A stretch of DNA of 32,103 nucleotides, taken from IMG/VR virus record IMGVR_UViG_3300040751_004981, positions 1 to 32,103 of that record; one strand, 5' to 3'. The DNA is from a virus. Each line of letters begins with the position of its first letter. The first letter of the stretch is position 1. The translations under genes and the position numbers were made by a program. Below, in pieces: positions 26,313 through 32,103 of the stretch. Under the pieces are notes generated by a model that saw nothing but the letters and a program-made list of their open reading frames with translations, was not told the origin of the DNA and made no database searches.

Positions 26313-29300
26313 ATGACATTTAGATGTGCCCATATAGCAGATGTTCATTTTAGAGGTCTTAAGCGACATGATGAATATCGTGCTGTTTTCAATACATTTT
26401 TTGAGAAGTGTAGAGAATTAAAACCAGATGCTATTTTTATTGGTGGAGATATAGTTCATTCAAAAACTCAAGGAATATCTCCTGAAGTTATTGATATTCT
26501 TCACTGGTGGTTTAAATCAATGGCAGAAATTGCACCTGTGCACGTTGTATTAGGTAATCACGATGGCCTTATTTTAAACCATGACAGACAAGATGCTATT
26601 ACCCCTATAGTAAATGCAATTGGGTCTCCAAATATTCATCTGTATAAAAATAGTGGTGTCTATCCTATTAAAGATGGGTATAATTGGTGTGTATTTTCTT
26701 GTTTTGATGAAGAAGGATGGAAAGATGTCAAGCCTGTAGAAGGTGACATTAATATTGCAACTTTTCATGGTGGAGTTCTAGGAAGCAAGACAGACTCTGA
26801 TTGGGATATTAGTGGCGAAGTTGCTGAAAGTTTCTTTGATGGATATGACTTTACTTTTCTAGGTGATATTCACAAGTTTCAGTATATTGATCATGAAAAA
26901 AGAATTGCTTATCCTGGATCAACTATACAGCAGAATTATGGTGAAGATGTTAAAAAAGGATTCTTATTTTGGGAGATTAATAGCAAATGGGATTACAAAA
27001 GCACATTCCATCAGCTTAAGAATTTACGTCCGTTTATTACTATTGACTGGAAAGATGATTACGATACAACAGTATCTTCTTTAAGGAATAAACCTAAAGG
27101 CGCTAGGTTTAGAGTTAGATCTGACGTAGCATTGACGCAAGCAGAAATTAGACTTATTTATTCGTATCTTAAAGAGAGTAAAGAAGCAGCTGAAATTGTT
27201 TTTAAGATTGACGCTAAAAAAGATTTTGCAAAAAACCAGTCTGCAAAGGTCAAGAGCTTAAATCTTTGGGATGAAAGCCAAAGAAATAGAATTGTAGAAA
27301 ACTATTTTCAAGAAAGTTTAGATGAAGAAGTCTTAGATGAAGTAAAAGGTTTATTTGCTAAAACAATCGATGAAATTCCAGAAGATAGTGTTAAAAAACC
27401 TACATCTTGGTCCTTAAAAAAGCTTAATTTTGAAAATACTTTTGCATACGGCAAGAATAATGAAATTAACTTTGATAATATGAATGGAATTGTTGGTATT
27501 TTTGCTAAAAACGCTAGTGGAAAGTCATCAATTCCAGGGACAATTATGTATAACTTGTTTAATGGCACTGATCGTGGATCATTAAAAAATCTACATGTTG
27601 TTAATTCTAGAAAAGGTAACTGTAAATCAACAGCAGTTATTGAAACAAATAGTAAACAATATTCTATTGAGAGAAAAACAGTTAAAAAGCAAAATAAAAA
27701 TGGCTCCGTTTCAGCTACAACTTACCTTGACCTTAAGAGACAAATTGATGGTATTACTGTTGACGAGTCTGAAGAGCAGCGCAGAGAAACAGAAAAAATT
27801 TTACGTGAACTTGTAGGAACTTCTGAAGACTTTCTTATGACATCCTTTGCTTCACAAGGTAGCATTAATTCTTTTATTAAAGAAAAAGCTACAAGTCGAA
27901 AGACAATTCTTACAAAGTTTATTGGTCTTGATATCTTCGAAGATCTTTATAAGCTGTCAAGAGATCATTACAATCTTCTTAAAGGACAACTTATGTCCAA
28001 AAAGCAAAGAGACTGGTCTAAAGAAATTGATAATGCTTATAATGAAATACAAGAGTTAGAAGAGAAAAAGAAAGCTTTCAAAGAAAAAGAGCTTGAACTA
28101 AAAGAGAAAGAAAGCAAGTTAAGATATCAAATCTCACAAGCACAAAATCAATTTGAAGGTATTGATATTCAGACTCTTGAAAATAAAAAGAATACGTTAA
28201 ACCTTTCTATTAAGACGACAAGAAGTAATATTGAAGACCTTAATGATTTAATTGAGTCTAATAAAGCTACAATTCAAAAGCTTGACTCTGCTTTGTCTAA
28301 AATTAATATCGATGAATTAAATGCTGATAAAGAACGATTTGACGAAGCTAAGATCAAGCTAAATACTTTATTAAACGAACTAAGTAATAACAAGAAAGAC
28401 CTTAAAAACTCAGAAGAAAGTCTAAAAATTCTTAATTCTGTCCCTTGCACTTCACCTTGCGTTAAAAATCCTGCTTTAGACGCTGGAATTGACCTTTCAA
28501 GTTGCAAGTTTATTTCTAGAGCACATAAAAGTGCAGAGCAAAAAAGCAGTTATGAAACCAACATTAGTAAACTAACTAGTTCTGTTAATGAAATCAAAGA
28601 CTTTGTTAAGGACTTTGAAAAGATTCAAATTACTAAAAAAATTAAGATTTATAATGATAATGTTCTTAAGCTTAAAAACCTTAAGTCAAAAGATCAAAAC
28701 TTTACAGAAAAACTAAGTCTTTTAACTGAAAATCTTTCTTCCAAAGAAAAGGACTATAATAGAGTTGTAGAGGAATATGATAATGCTGTAAAACTAATGT
28801 CTGCAACTGATCAAGAAAGACTCGAAGCATTAAGTAATTCTCTAAAAGATTTAGAATTTAGTATCAATAACGTAAGTGCAAAGTGGTCAAAGTCTGAAGG
28901 ACGTATTTCTTATCTGCAAGACACAATTCTAAGATATGAAGAAGAACGAGAAGAATTTGAAGAGCTTAACGAGAAGAATAAAATTTATGACATATTTTCA
29001 TCTGCAATGTCCAAGAAAGGTATCCCAGTAACATTGATCAAAGACATGCTTCCTGTCTTAAATAATGAAATTAAAGATATCCTTTCAGCTGTTGTTCCAT
29101 TCACTGTAGAACTAGAGATTGAAGATGGAAGTAACTCAATGGATGTTTATATTAATTACGGTGATTCTAGAAGAATTATTGAGTGTGGCAGCGGAATGGA
29201 AAAAATGATCTCATCTATTGCTATTCGTGTAGCACTAATTAATATAAGTTCTTTACCTAAGTCAGACATCTTTATTATTGACGAAGGATTTGGTGCTTTA

Positions 29301-29459
29301 GACGACTCAAATCTAGAAGCATGTAGTAGACTATTACAGTCTCTTAAGAAGTGGTTTAAGACAATTCTTATTATCTCACACGTTGATGCTGTCAAAGATA
29401 TTGTAGACGATACTATAGAGATTATGTCTAATGGAAAGGATGCATATGTCAAGTATTAA
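26313..29459 (+). CDS. Fused Mre11-Rad50 type nuclease-ATPase (SbcD-SbcC, T4 gp47-gp46 homologue)
   Basis: This 1048-residue protein joins two enzymes normally made separately. Residues 1-~330 are a calcineurin-like phosphoesterase nuclease of the SbcD/Mre11 type: Asp10 and His12 (ADVH), Asp46 and His49 (GGDIVH), GNHD 81-84, His152 (FHGG), and Asp185/His187 (GDIH). After a short linker, residues ~365-1048 are an SbcC/Rad50 ATPase. Its Walker A is AKNASGKSS with Lys404, its signature-like segment is GSGMEK near 959-964, Walker B is IFIIDE with Asp990/Glu991, GALD follows as D-loop, and His1023 is the switch histidine. Residues ~560-930 are a coiled coil whose apex carries Cys712, Cys716 and Cys731. 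The protein would process DNA ends for recombination-dependent replication and repair. SD is GAGG, held in a hairpin. Confidence 0.92.
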   Translation: MTFRCAHIADVHFRGLKRHDEYRAVFNTFFEKCRELKPDAIFIGGDIVHSKTQGISPEVIDILHWWFKSMAEIAPVHVVLGNHDGLILNHDRQDAITPIVNAIGSPNIHLYKNSGVYPIKDGYNWCVFSCFDEEGWKDVKPVEGDINIATFHGGVLGSKTDSDWDISGEVAESFFDGYDFTFLGDIHKFQYIDHEKRIAYPGSTIQQNYGEDVKKGFLFWEINSKWDYKSTFHQLKNLRPFITIDWKDDYDTTVSSLRNKPKGARFRVRSDVALTQAEIRLIYSYLKESKEAAEIVFKIDAKKDFAKNQSAKVKSLNLWDESQRNRIVENYFQESLDEEVLDEVKGLFAKTIDEIPEDSVKKPTSWSLKKLNFENTFAYGKNNEINFDNMNGIVGIFAKNASGKSSIPGTIMYNLFNGTDRGSLKNLHVVNSRKGNCKSTAVIETNSKQYSIERKTVKKQNKNGSVSATTYLDLKRQIDGITVDESEEQRRETEKILRELVGTSEDFLMTSFASQGSINSFIKEKATSRKTILTKFIGLDIFEDLYKLSRDHYNLLKGQLMSKKQRDWSKEIDNAYNEIQELEEKKKAFKEKELELKEKESKLRYQISQAQNQFEGIDIQTLENKKNTLNLSIKTTRSNIEDLNDLIESNKATIQKLDSALSKINIDELNADKERFDEAKIKLNTLLNELSNNKKDLKNSEESLKILNSVPCTSPCVKNPALDAGIDLSSCKFISRAHKSAEQKSSYETNISKLTSSVNEIKDFVKDFEKIQITKKIKIYNDNVLKLKNLKSKDQNFTEKLSLLTENLSSKEKDYNRVVEEYDNAVKLMSATDQERLEALSNSLKDLEFSINNVSAKWSKSEGRISYLQDTILRYEEEREEFEELNEKNKIYDIFSSAMSKKGIPVTLIKDMLPVLNNEIKDILSAVVPFTVELEIEDGSNSMDVYINYGDSRRIIECGSGMEKMISSIAIRVALINISSLPKSDIFIIDEGFGALDDSNLEACSRLLQSLKKWFKTILIISHVDAVKDIVDDTIEIMSNGKDAYVKY
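29435..29440 (+). promoter_or_regulatory. Ribosome binding site (AAAGGA) that decides the start of the zinc-ribbon gene
   Basis: AAAGGA lies 5 bases upstream of ATG 29446. In-frame ATGs at 29431 and 29440 would start before or within the SD, so 29446 is preferred. Confidence 0.65.
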
Positions 29460-29655
29460 GTTTGAATGGATAAACGAGTCTGATGAAAAGACTTTGCCTA
29501 TCGATTGTCCTGTTTGTCATAATATGATAGTAACTGTTGAAGATGTTAATTCTTTAAGAGAAAAAGAGTGTTGCGCTGACTGTGATATAACATATTATTA
29601 TCCTAACAAAGAAAAGTGGGATAAAGGATGGCGTCCGGACATAGTTAGAGATTGA
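29446..29655 (+). CDS. Small zinc-ribbon protein
   Basis: This is a 69-residue protein. Two cysteine knuckles, CPVC (Cys21, Cys24) and CCADC (Cys42/43, Cys46), 18 residues apart, form a likely zinc ribbon. A Tyr/Trp-rich C-terminus follows (ITYYYPNKEKWDKGW). Tiny zinc-ribbon proteins of this kind occur near replication and packaging genes in many large phages, and their targets are mostly unknown. The start at 29446 overlaps the SbcD-SbcC gene by 14 bases, so it is probably translationally coupled. It is not a full transcription factor or HNH nuclease: no His-Asn-His pattern is visible. Confidence 0.7.
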   Translation: MSSIKFEWINESDEKTLPIDCPVCHNMIVTVEDVNSLREKECCADCDITYYYPNKEKWDKGWRPDIVRD

Positions 29656-29680
29656 TAATTATATATTAAAGAGGTATAGT

Positions 29681-30052
29681 ATGACTTACGAAGAGATTCA
29701 TGCATTAGGCAATTGCATCGATGGTGTTTACAATAACTACTCTGACAATGGAATGAGAAAAGTAACAGCTAAACTAGAAGATTGCTGCTTAACTTTAACA
29801 TATCAGACTGTAGTTCATATTGCTCGTGATCAAGGAATGCATTTGCAAACTCCAAGACTAAAAGATGAGTCTAGTCAAATGATTAGAAGCAGACTTAATA
29901 TGATTAAAAAGACTTTTAGAGAGTGTTGTGATAGAACTCTCAAGACAAGCAAGTTAAACGAAAGTGACTTCTTTGAAACTATTTCAACAAATCCTTATAC
30001 TCCTAAAAGAGTTGTTAAGTATTCAATGTCTGTATCATATGAAATAAGCTAA
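29681..30052 (+). CDS. Small protein of unknown function between recombination and packaging genes
   Basis: This is a 123-residue protein starting at ATG behind AAAGAGG about 6 bases upstream. It begins with MTYEEIHALGNCIDGVYNNYS and contains a short strand pair (KVTAKLEDCCLTLTYQTVV) followed by a helical middle (SQMIRSRLNMIKKTFRECCDRTLKTSKL). It closes with a PKRVVKYSMSVSYEI strand. This overall layout is familiar to me from small conserved proteins next to the terminase in marine myovirus-like phages, where no function is known. A small-terminase role is conceivable by position, but no HTH is visible. The terminase gene starts one base after its stop. Confidence 0.6.
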   Translation: MTYEEIHALGNCIDGVYNNYSDNGMRKVTAKLEDCCLTLTYQTVVHIARDQGMHLQTPRLKDESSQMIRSRLNMIKKTFRECCDRTLKTSKLNESDFFETISTNPYTPKRVVKYSMSVSYEIS

Positions 30053-30053
30053 T

Positions 30054-31670
30054 ATGTCAAAGTCAAAGCAGCATCAAATAAGTGAAATAATTAAATGTGG
30101 CAAAGACCCGGTTTATTTCATGAATAAATACTTAAAAATACAACATCCTGTTAAAGGTTTAATACCTTTTAAGACGTATTCTTTCCAGGATGATTGTGTT
30201 AAAGACTTTAACGATCATAGATTTAATATAATTCTAAAATCTAGGCAGTTAGGTTTATCAACACTTGTTGCTGCATATTCTGTTTGGCAAGCGATATTTT
30301 ATAAAGAAAAAAACATACTGATTATTGCAACAAAGCTAGCAGTTGCGCAAAATTTTATTAGAAAAGTAAAAACAGCTATAAAAAGTCTTCCTTCTTGGCT
30401 GGTTCTACCAGAAATATCAGCAAATAATAAGCAGCAAGTTGAGTTTACTAATGGTTCTCAAATAAAAGCTGTCCCGACAAGCGAAGATGCAGGACGTTCT
30501 GAAGCACTTTCGCTTCTTATTGTGGATGAGGCAGCTTTCGTTAGAAACTTTGACGAGCTCTGGATGGGTCTCTATCCTACATTGTCTACTGGTGGACGTG
30601 CAATTATATTAAGCACACCTAACGGTATGGGTGGTCAATACTATCAACTATATACACAAGCTGAAAAGAAAAAGAATAAGTTTAATCCTATAAAACTTAT
30701 GTGGGATGTCCACCCTGAAAGAGACCAGAATTGGTTTGATACAGAAACCAACAACATGTCTGCAAGGCAGATAGCTCAAGAGCTTCTTTGTGACTTTGCG
30801 ACAAGTGGCGAAACATTTTTTACTAGCGAGTTTATGATGGAACTTAAGATGCAGCAAGTTCCTCCAATTGAAATGAGTGGTCCTAACAATGCAGTTTGGT
30901 ATTGGGATTATCCAAAAGAAGGAGTTAAGTATCTAGTATCAGCTGACGTTGCTCGTGGAGATGGCAAAGACTATTCAACATTTCATGTTTATAACTGTAA
31001 AGACTTTACTATAGACTGTGAGTTTAAGAGTAAGATACCTCCAGATCATTTTGCTTCTCTTTTATATGATGTTGCAAGAAGATATAATAAAGCTACAATA
31101 TGCCCAGAGCAAAATGCTTATGGTTATACAGTTTTAATGAAGCTTCGTGATATGGAATATCATAATCTTTATTTTGAAAGCACAAAAGAAAAAAATAAGT
31201 ATCTTTTTGGTGACAAGAACAATATAGGTAAAGCAGGTTATATAACGCGTGCTGATACGAGACCTAAAATGCTTTCAAATTTTGAAGATCTTGTAAGAAA
31301 TAAAAGACTTAAGATAAAGTCTGTTAGACTATATGATGAGCTTAAGACTTTTGTCTATAAAAACAATAAACCTCAAGCAATGAAAGGCAAGAATGATGAT
31401 TTAGTAATGTCATCAGCTATCGGTGCTTGGATTGCACACACAATGACAGACAGTTACTCGAAGAATGATAACGAAATGTCTGCAGCATTGCTCAAAGGAA
31501 TGAATCGAAATTCTCATAAAATTAGTGAAACAAATATAAGTCCTTTCTATAATAATAGTATGACATCAGTTAATCCAAACGTTCCTATTGTAATGACAGA
31601 TGGTCTTAAACAAAAGCTTAATGGAACAGGTTTGATAGGTAAAAAATCAGAATTTGATTGGTTATTTTAA
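30054..31670 (+). CDS. terL: Terminase large subunit (T4 gp17-type packaging motor)
   Basis: This is a 538-residue protein of the usual length. The N-terminal ATPase has an adenine-binding FQ (Gln45), a P-loop KSRQLGLST (62-70), Walker B LLIVDE with Asp158/Glu159, and coupling motif STP at 187-189. The C-terminal RNase H-like nuclease has Asp298 (VSADVARGDGKDYS), Glu352 (CPEQNAYG) and Asp448/Asp449 (KGKNDDLVMSSAIG). It pumps DNA into the prohead through the portal and cuts the concatemer, as a membrane-free cytoplasmic motor docked on the portal. The P-loop has Leu68 in place of the usual lysine after the glycine. This variant is known in other phage terminases with SRQLG-x-ST, where Arg64 may substitute. 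SD is weak; the start is one base after the previous stop. Confidence 0.95.
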   Translation: MSKSKQHQISEIIKCGKDPVYFMNKYLKIQHPVKGLIPFKTYSFQDDCVKDFNDHRFNIILKSRQLGLSTLVAAYSVWQAIFYKEKNILIIATKLAVAQNFIRKVKTAIKSLPSWLVLPEISANNKQQVEFTNGSQIKAVPTSEDAGRSEALSLLIVDEAAFVRNFDELWMGLYPTLSTGGRAIILSTPNGMGGQYYQLYTQAEKKKNKFNPIKLMWDVHPERDQNWFDTETNNMSARQIAQELLCDFATSGETFFTSEFMMELKMQQVPPIEMSGPNNAVWYWDYPKEGVKYLVSADVARGDGKDYSTFHVYNCKDFTIDCEFKSKIPPDHFASLLYDVARRYNKATICPEQNAYGYTVLMKLRDMEYHNLYFESTKEKNKYLFGDKNNIGKAGYITRADTRPKMLSNFEDLVRNKRLKIKSVRLYDELKTFVYKNNKPQAMKGKNDDLVMSSAIGAWIAHTMTDSYSKNDNEMSAALLKGMNRNSHKISETNISPFYNNSMTSVNPNVPIVMTDGLKQKLNGTGLIGKKSEFDWLF

Positions 31671-32103
31671 TGGCAGAAGAAAATTTATTCAAAAAGTTAA
31701 CGACACTCTTTAGGTCTGGTCCAACAATAAAAAGAAAAGTTAAGCAGTTCAAAGGAAGTTCTGCTCCTTCATCTTTAGAAATGTTTAAGAAGGCGCATAG
31801 TGATGTTTATAATAGTACAATTAGCGCTTACGGATCTTACGATAGAATGGCAAGATACTCTGACTTTAGCGAAATGGAGTCAACACCTGAGATCTGCAGT
31901 GCATTGGACATTTACTCTGAAGAATGTGTAGCTGCTGATTCTGAAGGAAAAGTTCTTCATATTTTTACAGAGAATAGAAAAATTAAAGGTCTTTTAGAAA
32001 ATCTTTTCTATGATACACTAAACATTGAATTTAACTTATCGATGTGGGTTAGAAACCTATGTAAATATGGCGATTTTTTTCTTTTCAATGACATTTCACC
32101 TGA
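31670..32103 (+). CDS. Portal protein, N-terminal 144 residues (partial, runs off the window)
   Basis: The ATG overlaps the terminase stop (TAATG at 31668-31672), and the reading frame is open to the right edge. The visible part has a T4 gp20-like layout: a basic N-terminal helix (LFKKLTTLFRSGPTIKRKVKQF), then SAYGSYDRMARYSDFSEMESTPEICSALDIYSEE, then a helical stretch with MWVRNLCKYGDFFLF. The 'RY.D...M...PEI..AL' pattern is characteristic of portal proteins next to terL. It would form the dodecameric ring at one capsid vertex. Further capsid genes (prohead protease, major capsid) are expected just downstream. Confidence 0.9.
   Translation, partial: MAEENLFKKLTTLFRSGPTIKRKVKQFKGSSAPSSLEMFKKAHSDVYNSTISAYGSYDRMARYSDFSEMESTPEICSALDIYSEECVAADSEGKVLHIFTENRKIKGLLENLFYDTLNIEFNLSMWVRNLCKYGDFFLFNDISP

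Noticed and set aside
29431-29445. Upstream ATGs (29431, 29440) for the zinc-ribbon gene
   Set aside because: They precede or overlap the AAAGGA SD; ATG 29446 has a 5-base spacer.
1-32103. tRNA genes, CRISPR arrays, insertion sequences, integrase or attachment sites
   Set aside because: Intergenic gaps are all under about 70 bases and none contains a cloverleaf, direct repeat array or transposase; nothing of this kind could be supported.

Overview
The window is a gapless, entirely plus-strand block of a tailed double-stranded DNA bacteriophage genome (Caudoviricetes). The evidence is a T4-type large terminase followed by the start of a portal gene, a long run of very large structural genes, and phage-type replication and recombination genes. 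Base composition is strongly AT-rich, Arg codons are mostly AGA, and Asn, Ser and Lys are abundant. The overall style, with huge LamG-bearing and 'orphan' tail proteins, resembles marine myovirus-like phages, but neither host nor habitat can be read from the sequence. Most genes have a clear Shine-Dalgarno motif (GAGG, AGGA or AAGG), which argues for a host that uses SD-led initiation and against a Bacteroidota host.

Layout. (1) 1-171: tail end of an unidentified gene. (2) 183-23283: twelve consecutive genes (about 7,670 residues in all) that look like baseplate, tail-fibre or virion-decoration proteins. They include a DNRLRE-like protein with an inserted module, two LamG-like proteins, an FN3-like protein, a 1618-residue protein of unknown type, a pair sharing an N-terminal module (8932 and 18536) and a pair sharing a C-terminal module (19298 and 20524). 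(3) 23283-25039: a RuvC-like resolvase, a DnaG-type primase overlapping it and starting at TTG, and a small charged helical protein. (4) 25094-26245: a tandem pair of paralogous proteins of unknown function. (5) 26313-29459: a single-polypeptide Mre11-Rad50 (SbcD-SbcC, T4 gp47-gp46) fusion, preceded by a hairpin that covers its ribosome binding site. (6) 29446-30052: a small zinc-ribbon protein and a small unknown protein. (7) 30054-32103: large terminase and the first 144 codons of the portal gene. Capsid genes would be expected to the right of the window.

How it fits together. Nearly all genes abut or overlap, five of them as TAATG stop-start junctions, so translational coupling is probably widespread. 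The DNA-processing genes (resolvase, primase, end-processing nuclease-ATPase, packaging motor) sit together between the tail block and the head block. This matches the T4-style link between recombination-dependent replication, branch resolution and packaging.

The most notable points are the SbcD-SbcC fusion with an unusual zinc-hook cysteine pattern, the SD-sequestering hairpin in front of it, the module sharing among tail genes, and the tandem paralogue pair. I saw no tRNA, CRISPR array, insertion sequence, integrase or minus-strand gene. No gap between genes exceeds about 70 bases.
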